Assembly: GCF_014779595.1 (NCBI RefSeq)
Contig: NZ_JACXZT010000019.1
Span: 2,189,945-2,253,944, forward strand
From: Halomonas sp. ML-15
GTDB lineage: Bacteria > Pseudomonadota > Gammaproteobacteria > Pseudomonadales > Halomonadaceae
Reading direction: 5' to 3'
DNA: 64,000 nucleotides
Part shown: positions 21,745-30,766 of the stretch, piece by piece
Numbering within the stretch: position 1 is the stretch's first letter
Layout: each line of letters opens with the position of its first letter
Position numbers and translations under genes: made by a program
Notes under the pieces: generated by a model
What the model saw: the letters and a program-made list of their open reading frames with translations, nothing else
Told to the model about the DNA's origin: nothing
Databases searched by the model: none

Positions 21745-21987
21745 CTAATAGTGCGGCGGCAGTTCCTGGCTGGGATCGCCCCCCTCGGCCTGATCACTTA
21801 GCGCCTGCTGCTGTTCGCGCAGGCGCCCCTGCATCAAGGCGCTAAGCCGCAGCAGTTCCTGCAGGCGCCGCTCCTGACTCGCTACCGCCTCGTCCAGCTG
21901 GTCCAGCCAGTGCTCCTGGTGGGCGGTACGACTCTCCAGTGCCTCTAGCCTTGCTGCCAGGCCGGCGAGCGACTCGTGATCAGGCAT
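21745..21987 (-). CDS. slyX: SlyX family protein
   Basis: SlyX is a short coiled-coil protein of unknown function. The 80-residue product aligns with the E. coli protein: ESLAGLAARLEALESRTAHQE matches the conserved N-terminal helix, a heptad-rich helix continues to about residue 60, and the chain ends with the diagnostic PPHY. The start at 21987 follows this alignment; an ATG 11 codons upstream (22020) has a better AAGGTG ribosome-binding site and cannot be excluded. It is convergent with trxB. No slyD is adjacent. Confidence 0.85.
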   Translation of the reverse strand: MPDHESLAGLAARLEALESRTAHQEHWLDQLDEAVASQERRLQELLRLSALMQGRLREQQQALSDQAEGGDPSQELPPHY

Positions 21988-22130
21988 GCTAGAATCCCCG
22001 CGTTGTGTGTTGCCGTTCATCGCTGCACCTTCATCAATGTCACAGTGGTCCGTCGGTCATTGGCCGTGGCCACAACCGTGATCGTCATAGCTAGTATCCA
22101 CTTCCACCACAACAAGAGAAGTCGAGGTCC

Positions 22131-22607
22131 ATGAATCGTAAGGTGTTTGTTCGCTGTCTTATCATCAGTCTCCTGCTCGCCGCGCCTGCTCCACTGCTGA
22201 TTACCCTGTTCGTCTCGCTCACTGGGGGCCTGCTCTCCCAGCAGCTGTTGGCATCCCTCGAACTGGGTGGGGTGGCCGCTGTGTATATGGCCGTCGCTAC
22301 CGCGGTATTCGTGCTGTTGCTGGTCGCCACCAGTGCCGTCCAGGTGCTGTCGCCGGCGTCGTCGCCCGCCTCGGCCGTGCTCGCCGACATCGAAAACGAT
22401 GATCGCGAGATCGGTGAGGTCAAGTGGTTCAACGTCAACAAGGGGTACGGTTTCATCACCCGTGATAACGGCGACGATGTGTTCGTGCACTTCCGGGCCA
22501 TTCGCGGCAAGGGCCATCGCACCCTGGCCGAGGGTCAGAAGGTGCGCTACTACATCGTCGAGAATGAGCGGGGGTTGCAAGCCGACGACGTCACCGTGAT
22601 TACCTAG
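22131..22607 (+). CDS. Membrane-anchored cold-shock-domain protein
   Basis: A 158-residue protein with two hydrophobic segments (about residues 9-31 and 46-70), a short acidic linker, and one complete cold-shock domain (about 93-157). The RNA-binding motifs are intact: KGYGFIT (RNP1) and DVFVHF (RNP2), with the KWFN element just before. The domain binds single-stranded RNA or DNA in ordinary Csp proteins. The predicted topology would tether it to the inner membrane facing the cytoplasm, which is inference. AGAGAAGTCGAGG precedes the ATG. It is divergent from slyX and followed by a strong hairpin. Confidence 0.83.
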   Translation: MNRKVFVRCLIISLLLAAPAPLLITLFVSLTGGLLSQQLLASLELGGVAAVYMAVATAVFVLLLVATSAVQVLSPASSPASAVLADIENDDREIGEVKWFNVNKGYGFITRDNGDDVFVHFRAIRGKGHRTLAEGQKVRYYIVENERGLQADDVTVIT

Positions 22608-22648
22608 GAAAGTGGCTGCGCTCGCCTGACGCGTCTTCCCCACCGATA

Positions 22649-22672
22649 ATCGCCCCGCTTTCGCGGGGCGAT
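22649..22672. terminator. Bidirectional hairpin after the cold-shock-domain gene
   Basis: Perfect 10-bp stem ATCGCCCCGC / GCGGGGCGAT with a TTTC loop, between two convergent genes. There is only a weak T run on either side. Confidence 0.65.
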
Positions 22673-22694
22673 CTCGTTTGCGGCCTGGCCTGGA

Positions 22695-23081
22695 TCATTG
22701 GCCGGAGTCTGGCCAGGTAATGGCCTCCTCCTGGCCGTCGGGCAGCACCCGCCAGAAGCGGTCCGGGTCGTCGCCGGGCTGCCAGCCACCCAGCGAGCAG
22801 CGCACCTCGCAGCTCAGCGCCTGACTGGCGTCGCGGGCGCAGTCGGCGTCGCGGGGCCAGGGGGTCGCGTCACTGTCAAACCATAGGCTGCTGAAGCCGT
22901 CGGCGGCTTGCTCGACCAGCAGCACCGGGATGCGCTGGCCCTGCAGGTGTCCGCTGGTGCGCCACTGGCGCTTGCCGGCGGGGCGTAATGGGGCGGCGTC
23001 GAGGCGTTGGCTGAGCCAGTGGCCCACCGTCTCGACGCTGGCGTCGGCGAGGTAGATCTCGATATCCGGATAGCGCTGCAT
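22695..23081 (-). CDS. Conserved-looking hypothetical protein downstream of dapE
   Basis: A 128-residue soluble protein beginning MQRYPDIEIYLADASVETVG. It has no signal peptide or membrane segment, an acidic C-terminus (DGQEEAITWPDSGQ), three cysteines (DADCARD, LSCEVRC) and many tryptophans. Its ATG lies seven bases after the dapE stop, so it is almost certainly translated from the same mRNA. I recognise no domain or catalytic motif. The location suggests co-expression with lysine/diaminopimelate synthesis but proves no role in it. An upstream in-frame ATG inside dapE is less likely. Confidence 0.65.
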   Translation of the reverse strand: MQRYPDIEIYLADASVETVGHWLSQRLDAAPLRPAGKRQWRTSGHLQGQRIPVLLVEQAADGFSSLWFDSDATPWPRDADCARDASQALSCEVRCSLGGWQPGDDPDRFWRVLPDGQEEAITWPDSGQ

Positions 23082-23088
23082 GGTGTCC

Positions 23089-24258
23089 TCAGCTGGCCTG
23101 GCCACTGGCGAACAGGCGCACCAGGATGGCTTCATAGATCTCGCTCAGGGTGTCCAGATCGGTGGCGCGTACGCGCTCGTTGACCTGATGAATGGTGGCA
23201 TTGAGCGGCCCCAGTTCGACCACCTGGCTGCCCAGGGTGGCGATGAAGCGGCCATCGGAGGTGCCGCCGCTGGTCGAGAGCGATGGCCGCTGCCCGGTGA
23301 CCCCTTCCACGCCGCTCAGCGCGGCTTCCACCAATTCGCCCTCGGCGGTAAGGAAGGGCTCGCCGTTGAGGGTCCAGTCGAGGCGGTAGTCGAGTCCATG
23401 GGCGTCGAGGATCGCCTCGGTGCGCTCGCGCAGCTGCTGGTGGGTCACCTCGGTGGAGTAGCGGAAATTGAATACCGCTTCCAGCTCGCCGGGTATCACA
23501 TTGGTGGCGCCGGTCCCGGCACGCAGGTTGGAGATCTGGAAACTGGTGGCGGGGAAGAAGGCGTTGCCATCGTCCCAGTGCTCGCGCACCAGGGCATCCA
23601 GCGCCGGGGTGGTGGCATGAATGGGGTTGGCGGCCAGGTGCGGATAGGCCACGTGGCCCTGCACGCCCTTGACGTGGAGTACCGCGCCCAGCGAGCCACG
23701 CCGACCGTTCTTGATCACGTCGCCGACGCGCTCGGTGGATGAGGGTTCGCCGACGATGCAGTAATCGAGGCGTTCGTGGCGCTCGCGCAGATGCTCGACC
23801 ACGGCGCGGGTGCCGTCGACCGCCGGGCCCTCCTCGTCGGAGGTGATCAGGAAAGCGAGCTTGCCGTGGTGGTTCGGATGAGCGGCAATGAAGCGCTCTA
23901 CGGCGGTGACCATCGCCGCCAGACTGCCCTTCATGTCGGCAGCACCGCGTCCCCTGAGCATGCCCTGGGCATCGATGCAGGGCTCGAAGGGAGGTGTTTC
24001 CCAGTTGGTATGCGGCCCGCTGGGCACCACGTCGGTGTGGCCGGCGAAGGCCAGCACCGGGCCGTGGTGGCCGCGTACCGCCCAGAAGTTGTCGACGTCA
24101 CCGAACGGCAGCCGCTCGACGTGAAAGCCCAGAGCCTCGAGGCGGGCGATCATCAGCGCCTGGCAGCCCTCATCATCGGGAGTCACCGAGGGCCTGGCCA
24201 TCAGGTCGATGGCCAGGTCCAGGGTCGGCGACAGAGGCTGCGACTCAGTTGTGGGCAT
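23089..24258 (-). CDS. dapE: Succinyl-diaminopimelate desuccinylase
   Basis: DapE removes succinate from N-succinyl-LL-diaminopimelate, giving the precursor of lysine and peptidoglycan cross-links. The 389-residue product is an M20 metallohydrolase. Zinc-site motifs are [11 protein letters not shown] (about residues 70-80), [15 protein letters not shown] (metal Asp) and ITSDEEGPA (general-base Glu-Glu). The dimerisation domain has [10 protein letters not shown], and the C-terminal His is in NATIHQVNE. It overlaps dapD by 14 bases, indicating translational coupling, and is followed at seven bases by a hypothetical gene. Confidence 0.96.
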   Translation of the reverse strand: MPTTESQPLSPTLDLAIDLMARPSVTPDDEGCQALMIARLEALGFHVERLPFGDVDNFWAVRGHHGPVLAFAGHTDVVPSGPHTNWETPPFEPCIDAQGMLRGRGAADMKGSLAAMVTAVERFIAAHPNHHGKLAFLITSDEEGPAVDGTRAVVEHLRERHERLDYCIVGEPSSTERVGDVIKNGRRGSLGAVLHVKGVQGHVAYPHLAANPIHATTPALDALVREHWDDGNAFFPATSFQISNLRAGTGATNVIPGELEAVFNFRYSTEVTHQQLRERTEAILDAHGLDYRLDWTLNGEPFLTAEGELVEAALSGVEGVTGQRPSLSTSGGTSDGRFIATLGSQVVELGPLNATIHQVNERVRATDLDTLSEIYEAILVRLFASGQAS

Positions 24259-25270
24259 GCAGCGCCTCGTTGAGCGCGATGGCGCTCTTGTTGGTCAGGC
24301 ACTCGATACGGCCGTTCTGGGAGTTGCGGCGCAGCAGCAGGTCGTCCTGGCCGGCCAGCTCGCGGGCGGCCACGGTCTTGACCTCCTGGCCCTGGTCGTC
24401 GAGCAGGGTGACCTTGGCGCCGGCGGTAATGTAGAGCCCCGCCTCTACGGTGCAGCGGTCCCCCAGCGGGATGCCGATGCCGGCGTTGGCACCGATCAGG
24501 CAGCCCTCACCGACCTTGATCACGATGTTGCCACCGCCGGAGAGGGTGCCCATGGTCGAGCAGCCACCGCCGAGATCCGAGCCCTTGCCGACCATCACTC
24601 CGGCCGAGATGCGGCCCTCGATCATGCCGGGCCCCTCGGTGCCGGCGTTGAAATTGACGAAGCCCTCGTGCATCACGGTGGTGCCTTCGCCGAGGTAGGC
24701 GCCCAGGCGCACCCGTGCGGTATCGCCGATGCGGATGCCCTTGGGTACCACGTAGTCGGTCATCTTGGGGAACTTGTCGACGCAGTCCACCGACAGCGCG
24801 CGACCCTCGAGGCGCGCCTTGAGGCGGCGGGCCGGCAGCTCATCGACGTCGATGGCGCCTTCGTTGGTCCAGGCGACGTTACGCAGCAGGCCGAACATGC
24901 CGCTCAGGTCGAGCTGGTGGGGGGTGACCAGGCGGTGGGACAGCAGATGCAGCTTGAGATAGACCTCCGGTGCGTTCTCCGGGGCGCTGTCGGTGTCGAG
25001 GAAGGTCGCCACCAGCGGGCGCGTGCTGGCCGCGAAAGCCGCGGCGATCTCGGCCTGCTCGGGGGCGCCGGCGGCCTTGAGGGCCTCGGCCAGGGCGGCG
25101 CAGTGCTCGGGCAGGAAGCTCACTGCGGCGTTGCCTGCGGGCGCACCAAGGGCCTGGCGGGCGGCGTCGACCAGGGCCGCATCGGGCTGGAACAGCGGCG
25201 CCGGATAGTAGATTTCCAGCCAGTCGCCCTGGGTGTTCTGGGTGCCGATGCCGAGTGCAAAGCTGAGCAT
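24245..25270 (-). CDS. dapD: 2,3,4,5-tetrahydropyridine-2,6-dicarboxylate N-succinyltransferase
   Basis: DapD succinylates tetrahydrodipicolinate, committing it to the succinylase branch of the diaminopimelate pathway. At 341 residues it is the long pseudomonad-type enzyme, not the 274-residue E. coli type. The C-terminal half is a left-handed beta-helix of hexapeptide repeats ([40 protein letters not shown]). The substrate loop [14 protein letters not shown] is characteristic of the family. It lies 56 bases downstream of the ArsC-family gene and overlaps dapE. Confidence 0.95.
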   Translation of the reverse strand: MLSFALGIGTQNTQGDWLEIYYPAPLFQPDAALVDAARQALGAPAGNAAVSFLPEHCAALAEALKAAGAPEQAEIAAAFAASTRPLVATFLDTDSAPENAPEVYLKLHLLSHRLVTPHQLDLSGMFGLLRNVAWTNEGAIDVDELPARRLKARLEGRALSVDCVDKFPKMTDYVVPKGIRIGDTARVRLGAYLGEGTTVMHEGFVNFNAGTEGPGMIEGRISAGVMVGKGSDLGGGCSTMGTLSGGGNIVIKVGEGCLIGANAGIGIPLGDRCTVEAGLYITAGAKVTLLDDQGQEVKTVAARELAGQDDLLLRRNSQNGRIECLTNKSAIALNEALHAHN

Positions 25271-25326
25271 TGAGGGGTCCTCTTGAAATGCGTTATTGAA
25301 AAAGTGTTATCGGGTCGAGTCGCGGC

Positions 25327-25671
25327 TCAGATCTGCAGGTTGTCGTAGTCACCGTCGCGATAGCCGACCAGGATCTCGTCGCCGGTATCCAGCAGCGGCC
25401 GCTTGAGCAGGGTCGGGTGAGCCAGCATCAGCTCGCGGGCGCGGTTGGCGTCGACCTCCTGCTTTTCGGCGTCGTCGAGCTGACGCCAAGTGGTGCTGCG
25501 CTTGTTGAGCAGGCTCATCACCGGGACCCGCTCGAGGATGTGCTCGAGCAGTGCCGCCGAGAGGCCATCCTCGCGCAGGTCGTGGAACTGGTAGGGCACC
25601 CCCGAGGCGTCCATGGCCTTGCGTGCGCGGCGGCAGGTGTCGCAGTTCTTGATGCCAAACAGGGTCAGCAT
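25327..25671 (-). CDS. ArsC/Spx family reductase-like protein (YffB type)
   Basis: A 114-residue thioredoxin-fold protein that begins MLTLFGIKNCDTCRRARK. The CDTC pair at about residues 10-13 and the following Arg residues are typical of the YffB branch of the ArsC/Spx family. YffB is regularly found between dapC and dapD or dapE in gammaproteobacteria. A thiol-dependent reductase role is proposed for the branch, but arsenate reduction is not established. It overlaps the end of dapC by seven bases. Confidence 0.85.
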   Translation of the reverse strand: MLTLFGIKNCDTCRRARKAMDASGVPYQFHDLREDGLSAALLEHILERVPVMSLLNKRSTTWRQLDDAEKQEVDANRARELMLAHPTLLKRPLLDTGDEILVGYRDGDYDNLQI

Positions 25672-26882
25672 GACGGATTCCTCGTTGACTGGCGCTCGAT
25701 AAAGCGTCGCAGGCGACGGGCGCCTTCGATGGTGGTCTCGAGCTCGGCGACCAGCGCCAGGCGCACGCGTCCGCTTCCAGGGTTGCTGCCGTCGGCGCCG
25801 ACGCGTCCCATATAACTGCCCGGTAGCACGCTGACGTGCTCCTCGGCGAACAGCGCGCGGGTGAAGGCCTCGTCGTCACCACCGGGCACCGCCGGCCACA
25901 GATAGAAACTCGCCTCGGGGGCAGGAAAGTCCATGACCGGGGCGAGGATCTCGGTGACCGCGGTGAATTTCTCGCGGTAGGCGTCGCGGTTGGCGCGTAC
26001 GTGAGCCTCGTCCTGCCAGGCGGCGATCGAAGCGTGCTGCAGCGGCAGCGACATGGCGCAGCCGTGGTAGGTGCGGTAGCGCTTGAAGGGGGCGATCAGC
26101 GCGGCGTCGCCGGCCACGAAGCCGGAGCGCAGGCCGGGCAGGTTGGAGCGCTTGGAGAGCGAGTGAAACACCAGGCAGCGCCGGTAGTCGTGACGTCCCA
26201 GTGCCGCACAGGCTTGCAGCAGCCCCGGTGGTGGCGCGGCTTCGTCGAGGTAGAGCTCCGAGTAGCACTCGTCCGAGGCGATCAGGAAGTCGAATTCGTC
26301 GGCCAGCGCGAGTAGACGCTGGAAGTCGGCCAGCGGCGTGACCGCTCCGGTGGGGTTGCCCGGCGAACAGAGGAAGACGATCTGCACCTCGCGCCAGGTA
26401 TCGGCGGGCACGGCGTCCAGGTTCGGGCGGAAGCCGTGCTCGGGGCGGCAGTCGAGGTAGAGCGGTTCGCCGCCGGCCAGCAGCGCCGCGCCTTCATAGA
26501 TCTGATAGAAGGGGTTGGGCACCACCACCTTGGCCGGGCGGGTGCGGTCGAGCGCCGCCTGAACGAAGGCGAAGATCGCCTCGCGGGTGCCGTTGACCGG
26601 CAGCACCTGAGCCTCCGGGTCGAGTCCGGCGAGGCCGAAGCGCCGCGTTGCCCAGGCGGCGATCGTCTGGCGCAGTTCGGGCATGCCCGTAGTCGCCGGG
26701 TAGCGCGCCATCTCCTGCTGGTGCGCCACCAGTGCCTCGAGTGCGGCCGGGTAGGGCGCGTGCTGCGGCTCGCCGATGGTCAGCGGGACAGGCGTCAGCC
26801 CCGCGGGGGGCGTCACGTCTGCCTTGAGCGCGGCGAGCTTCTCGAAGGGGTAGGGCTTGAGAGCATCGAGATCGGGGTTCAT
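25665..26882 (-). CDS. dapC: Succinyldiaminopimelate transaminase
   Basis: DapC is a PLP-dependent class I/II aminotransferase that transfers the amino group of glutamate to N-succinyl-2-amino-6-ketopimelate. The 405-residue protein starts MNPDLDALKPYPFEKLAALK, typical of DapC. It has the substrate-side GTREAIFAFVQAALD, the PLP-ring region FLCSPGNPTGAV, and the lysine that forms the internal aldimine in FHSLSKRSNLPGLRSG (about residue 244). It heads the dapC-arsC-dapD-dapE group, 115 bases after glnD. Clustering with dapD and dapE supports DapC over a general aminotransferase. Confidence 0.92.
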   Translation of the reverse strand: MNPDLDALKPYPFEKLAALKADVTPPAGLTPVPLTIGEPQHAPYPAALEALVAHQQEMARYPATTGMPELRQTIAAWATRRFGLAGLDPEAQVLPVNGTREAIFAFVQAALDRTRPAKVVVPNPFYQIYEGAALLAGGEPLYLDCRPEHGFRPNLDAVPADTWREVQIVFLCSPGNPTGAVTPLADFQRLLALADEFDFLIASDECYSELYLDEAAPPPGLLQACAALGRHDYRRCLVFHSLSKRSNLPGLRSGFVAGDAALIAPFKRYRTYHGCAMSLPLQHASIAAWQDEAHVRANRDAYREKFTAVTEILAPVMDFPAPEASFYLWPAVPGGDDEAFTRALFAEEHVSVLPGSYMGRVGADGSNPGSGRVRLALVAELETTIEGARRLRRFIERQSTRNPSC

Positions 26883-26997
26883 GACTGTCCTGGCCGCCTC
26901 GGGCGGCGGAAACGTGGGCTGGGTGGCGCCGACGGCGACGGCATAACCCGAGGATTATAGGGAAGCGGCCGGGGCGCCTCAAACCTGCTTTCCTTGG

Positions 26998-29673
26998 CTA
27001 GACGCCAAGCACCTCGATCAGGCGCTCGCGCAGCTGCTGCTGTCGCTCGGGATCTGTGAGCGGTTCGCCGCCCTTGGTGGTGATGAAGAAGACATCTTCG
27101 ACGCGCTCACCGAGGGTGGCGATCTTGGCCGCCGAGAGGGCGATGTCCTGTTCCATGAAGATGCGCCCGACCCGTGCCAGCAGGCCGGGGCGATCGGGGG
27201 CGGTGAGTTCCAGCAGGGTGCGCTCATTGGCCGGGTCCTGCTCGATCAGCACCTGGGTCGGGACCTTGAAGTGCTTGAGCTGGCGTGGGGTATGACGGGT
27301 GACGATGAGCGGATAGTCGTCCGGATCGTCGAGCTCCTCGACCAGGTGGCGGCGAATGGTCTCGATGCGGTCGCGGTCGCGGATCGCCTCGCCGTCGTCA
27401 TCCAGCACGATAAAGGTGTTGAGCGTCCAGTCGTTGCTCGAGGTGGCGATACGCGCATCGTGAATCGACAGGCCCAGCTGCTCCATGGCGGCGGCGGTGG
27501 CGGCAAACAGGTCGTCCACCGAGCGGGTGTGGATAAACACCTTGGTGCCGCCCTCGGCCATGTCCTCGGTGGGCGCGCTGACCAGGATCAGCGGCAGCTG
27601 GGAGTCACCGTGACCGAGGATCCCCTGAGTCTGCCAGACGATCTCGCTGGGCGCGTACTGCAGGAAGTAGTCCTCACCCAGCGACTCCCACAGCCTCTCG
27701 ACCCGTGCCGGGTCGGCGCCGACGCTGGTCAGCAGCGAGCGCGCCTCCTCGCGGGTTTCGCGAACCCACTCGTCGCGATCCAGTGGGTTCTCCAGGCCGC
27801 GGCGCAGGGCGCGCTTGGTCTCGGCGTGCAGCTGGCGCAGCAGGCTGGCGCGCCAGCCGTTCCACAGCGACGGATTGGTGGCGTTGATATCCGCCACAGT
27901 CAGCACATAGAGATAGTCCAGGTGCACTTCGTCGCGCACCTGGCGGGCGAAGTCGCGGATCACGTCGGGGTCGGTAATGTCGCGCTTCTGGGCGGTCTTC
28001 GACATCAGCAGATGGTGCTCGATCAGCCAGCTGAGCAGTCGGGTGTCGCGGGGCGACAGGCCGTGACGCTCGGCGAAGCCCTCGACGTCTCGCGCGCCAA
28101 TGATCGAATGGTTGCCGCCGCGGCCCTTGCCGATGTCGTGGTAGAGGCCGGCGATCCACAGTAGCTCGAGCTTGGGGAGCTGGTGGATCAGCGTGGCGGC
28201 CACCGGAAAGGCCTCACGGGCCTCGGGTTCGCGGAAGCGCTGGATGAACTTGAGCAGGCGCAGGGTGTGGGCGTCGACGGTGTAGATATGGAACAGGTCG
28301 TGCTGCATCAGGCCCACCGCCTGGCCGAACTCCGGCAGGTATTTTCCGAGCACGCCGTAGCGGTTCATGCGCCGCAGCTGGCGTGCCACGTTGCCGCTGG
28401 AGCGTAGCAGCTCCATGAACAGGCTCTGGTGGCGCACGTCGTCGCGGAACAGGTCGTCGATGCGGTGGCGGTTGTCGCGGATCAGGCGAATCGTCTCGGC
28501 GCGCACACCCTCGATCTCGGGGTGCTGGGCCATCAGCAGGAACAGCTCGAGCAGGGCCGCGGGACGCTGGCGGAAGACCCGTGGGTGGCGGGCCTGAATG
28601 TAGCCGCCCTTGATCTCGAAGCGGTCGTTGAGCGGGGTAGTCTCGAGACGCTCGTCACCGCGCAGGATCACCTCGTCGAAATGCTGCAGCAGCATGTCGT
28701 TGAGGCCGGCCAGCGCGGTGACATGGCGATAGTAGCGCTTCATGAACTGCTCGACGGCGAGGCGCTCGGGGGTGTCGCGGTAGCCGAACAGCTCGGCGAT
28801 GGCGCGCTGGTGGTCGAACAGCAGACGGTCCTCGGCGCGCCCGGTGAGCATGTGCAGCGCATAGCGCACCTGCCACAGAAAGGCCTGGCCCTGGCTGAGG
28901 ATGCGCAGCTCGGCGTCGTTCATAAAGCCGTTGTCGACTACGTCCTCGTAGCGCAGGGTGCCGAAGTGGCGCTTGGCCACCCAGCCGATCATCTGGATAT
29001 CGCGTAGCCCACCCGGGGAGCTCTTGATATTGGGTTCGAGGTGATACTCGGAGTTGTTATAGCGGTAGTGGCGGGTGATCTGCTCCTGCCATTTGGCTTC
29101 GAAGAAGCGGTCCGCCGGCCACAGCTGGTCGGTGGCCAGCCGCTTGCGCATGGCGTCGCGCAGCCGCTCGCTGCCGGCCAGGGTGCGGGTCTCGAGCAGG
29201 TTGGTGATCACCGTGACGTCGGCCTCGGCCTCGCGCCGGCAGTCGTTGAGCGAGCGCACGCTGTGGCCGATCTCCAGCCCGATGTCCCACAGGAAGGTGA
29301 TGAAGTCGGTGAGCGGCTCGCGGTAGGGGGTGTCGTCGTCGTGCTCGAGCAGCAGCAGCAGGTCGATATCGGAGTGCGGGTGCAGCTCGCCGCGGCCGTA
29401 GCCGCCTACCGCGAGCAGGGCGATGCCGTCGTCGGGCCAGGGGTGCCGCGACCAGGCCACCTGCAGCAGGCGGTCGAGACACCAGGCGCGGCCGTGGATC
29501 AGATCGCGGATATCGGCGCCGTCGCGAAAGCGGGCGTCGAGTCGCGCCTGGATTTCACGCAGTGCGGCCTTGAAGGGCGCGATGGGCGAACGGCTGCCGT
29601 CGAGCTCGGCGCGCAGCGTGGCCTCGTCGAACAGCGTCGCGTCGGGCGTGAAGCGGTAGTGGTGCAGTAGCAT
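26998..29673 (-). CDS. glnD: Bifunctional uridylyltransferase / uridylyl-removing enzyme (PII)
   Basis: GlnD senses glutamine and controls nitrogen assimilation by adding UMP to PII proteins or removing it. The 891-residue protein is close to E. coli GlnD (890). Domains in order are a nucleotidyltransferase with GGYGRGELHPHSDIDLLLL (about residues 90-108), an HD hydrolase with LYHDIGKGRGGNHSIIG in the middle, and two C-terminal ACT domains for glutamine (VFIHTRSVDDLFAATAAAM; LELTAPDRPGLLARVGRIF). The ATG at 29673 is one base after the map stop. An upstream in-frame start inside map would add 11 residues. Confidence 0.95.
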   Translation of the reverse strand: MLLHHYRFTPDATLFDEATLRAELDGSRSPIAPFKAALREIQARLDARFRDGADIRDLIHGRAWCLDRLLQVAWSRHPWPDDGIALLAVGGYGRGELHPHSDIDLLLLLEHDDDTPYREPLTDFITFLWDIGLEIGHSVRSLNDCRREAEADVTVITNLLETRTLAGSERLRDAMRKRLATDQLWPADRFFEAKWQEQITRHYRYNNSEYHLEPNIKSSPGGLRDIQMIGWVAKRHFGTLRYEDVVDNGFMNDAELRILSQGQAFLWQVRYALHMLTGRAEDRLLFDHQRAIAELFGYRDTPERLAVEQFMKRYYRHVTALAGLNDMLLQHFDEVILRGDERLETTPLNDRFEIKGGYIQARHPRVFRQRPAALLELFLLMAQHPEIEGVRAETIRLIRDNRHRIDDLFRDDVRHQSLFMELLRSSGNVARQLRRMNRYGVLGKYLPEFGQAVGLMQHDLFHIYTVDAHTLRLLKFIQRFREPEAREAFPVAATLIHQLPKLELLWIAGLYHDIGKGRGGNHSIIGARDVEGFAERHGLSPRDTRLLSWLIEHHLLMSKTAQKRDITDPDVIRDFARQVRDEVHLDYLYVLTVADINATNPSLWNGWRASLLRQLHAETKRALRRGLENPLDRDEWVRETREEARSLLTSVGADPARVERLWESLGEDYFLQYAPSEIVWQTQGILGHGDSQLPLILVSAPTEDMAEGGTKVFIHTRSVDDLFAATAAAMEQLGLSIHDARIATSSNDWTLNTFIVLDDDGEAIRDRDRIETIRRHLVEELDDPDDYPLIVTRHTPRQLKHFKVPTQVLIEQDPANERTLLELTAPDRPGLLARVGRIFMEQDIALSAAKIATLGERVEDVFFITTKGGEPLTDPERQQQLRERLIEVLGV

Positions 29674-29674
29674 A

Positions 29675-30466
29675 TCAGCGGTCGAGGAAGGTGAGGTCTT
29701 CCTCACCTCGGGCGGTGAGCACCTCGACGCCGTCGGCGGTGACCAGCAGGGTGTGCTCCCACTGCGCCGACAGGCTGCGATCCTTGGTCACCGCGGTCCA
29801 GCCGTCGCGCAGCACCTTGGTGCGGTAGCCGCCGACATTGATCATCGGCTCGATGGTGAAGCACATGCCCTCGGCCAGCGCGATATCGGCCTCCGGGGCA
29901 TAGCCGTCGTAGTGCAGGATCTGCGGGTCCTCGTGGAAGCCGGCGCCGATACCGTGGCCGCAGAAATCGCGCACCACCGAGTAGCCGTTGGCCTCGGCGT
30001 GCTGCTGGATGACCTGCGCCAGCGCTGAAAGGCGCACCCCTGGCTTGACCAGCGCGATGCTCTTGTAGAGGCACTCCTGGGTCACCCGGCACAGGCGCTC
30101 GCCCTGGATGGTTTCACCAATCACGAACATCTTGCTCGAGTCACCGTGATAGCCGTCGGCGGTCTTGACGGTGATATCGATGTTCATGATGTCGCCTTTC
30201 TTGAGGCGCTTGGCGTCATCGGGAATGCCGTGGCACACCACATGGTTGATCGAGGTGCAGGTGGCATTGGGGAAACCATGATAGTTGAGCGGCGCCGGCG
30301 TCGAGCCGAGCTCGTCGACGATAAAGGTGTGGCACAGGCGGTCGAGTTCACCGGTGGACACGCCGGCCACGACGTGGGGTGTGATCATTTCCAGCACGCG
30401 GGCGGCCTGGCGACCGGCCTCGCGCATCTTGTCGATTTCCGCTGCGGTCTTGATGGGAACGTTCAT
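29675..30466 (-). CDS. map: Methionine aminopeptidase, type I
   Basis: Map removes the initiator methionine from nascent proteins with small second residues. The 263-residue pita-bread-fold enzyme has the metal-site acids and His in order: NIDITVKTADGYHGDSSKMF (two Asp), FCGHGIGAGFHEDPQI (His) and CFTIEPMINVGG (Glu), then a Glu in AQWEHTLLVT. Its divergent placement opposite rpsB, with an approximately 300-base shared upstream region, is the standard gammaproteobacterial arrangement. It is followed immediately by glnD. Confidence 0.97.
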   Translation of the reverse strand: MNVPIKTAAEIDKMREAGRQAARVLEMITPHVVAGVSTGELDRLCHTFIVDELGSTPAPLNYHGFPNATCTSINHVVCHGIPDDAKRLKKGDIMNIDITVKTADGYHGDSSKMFVIGETIQGERLCRVTQECLYKSIALVKPGVRLSALAQVIQQHAEANGYSVVRDFCGHGIGAGFHEDPQILHYDGYAPEADIALAEGMCFTIEPMINVGGYRTKVLRDGWTAVTKDRSLSAQWEHTLLVTADGVEVLTARGEEDLTFLDR

Positions 30467-30537
30467 GGAGTCTCGAATCTGGAGGCGGGTGACGCGCCGG
30501 GCGATGGGCGCTGGATGGACAGTGCGCGCCCGGCGAC

Positions 30538-30566
30538 TTCATCTCGGTAGCGAACTATGGTATAAA
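30538..30566 (+). promoter_or_regulatory. Probable rpsB promoter (extended -10)
   Basis: TGG plus TATAAA at 30561-30566, the same extended -10 as the rpmB promoter, followed by a GC-rich discriminator (GCCGCGCGC). The -35 at 17 bases is weak (TTCATC). It implies a transcript leader of roughly 190 bases before rpsB. Confidence 0.55.
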
Positions 30567-30572
30567 GCCGCG

Positions 30573-30766
30573 CGCTTTCCTGCAATCGTTGACCGAACGC
30601 GCTCGGGCCTTGAGTGCCCGTCGCGGGCAGACGATAATGCAGGGGCGTTTGAACGCCTAAATCACACATGCACCGTCACATGGTCCCGGGTGCCTGCGCT
30701 ACGCGAGTACGTAGGTCGGATCCATGGGGTGCGTGGAGGCCTAACCCGATTTATCAGGAGCCACCC
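30573..30766 (+). ncRNA. Long rpsB mRNA leader, candidate t44/S2 autoregulatory element
   Basis: About 190 non-coding bases lie between the putative promoter and the rpsB start. In gammaproteobacteria the map-rpsB gap contains the conserved t44 RNA element, part of the rpsB leader and linked to S2 autoregulation. The stretch 30690-30745 is rich in complementary G/C segments (GGGTGCCTGCGCTACGCGAG, TACGTAGGTCGGATCC) and ends shortly before CAGGAG. I did not fold it or match it to the covariance model. Confidence 0.5.

Noticed and set aside
22608-22640. GGCTGCGCTCGCC resembling the left end of family B
   Set aside because: Only a dozen bases match, with no right end; too short to call a remnant.
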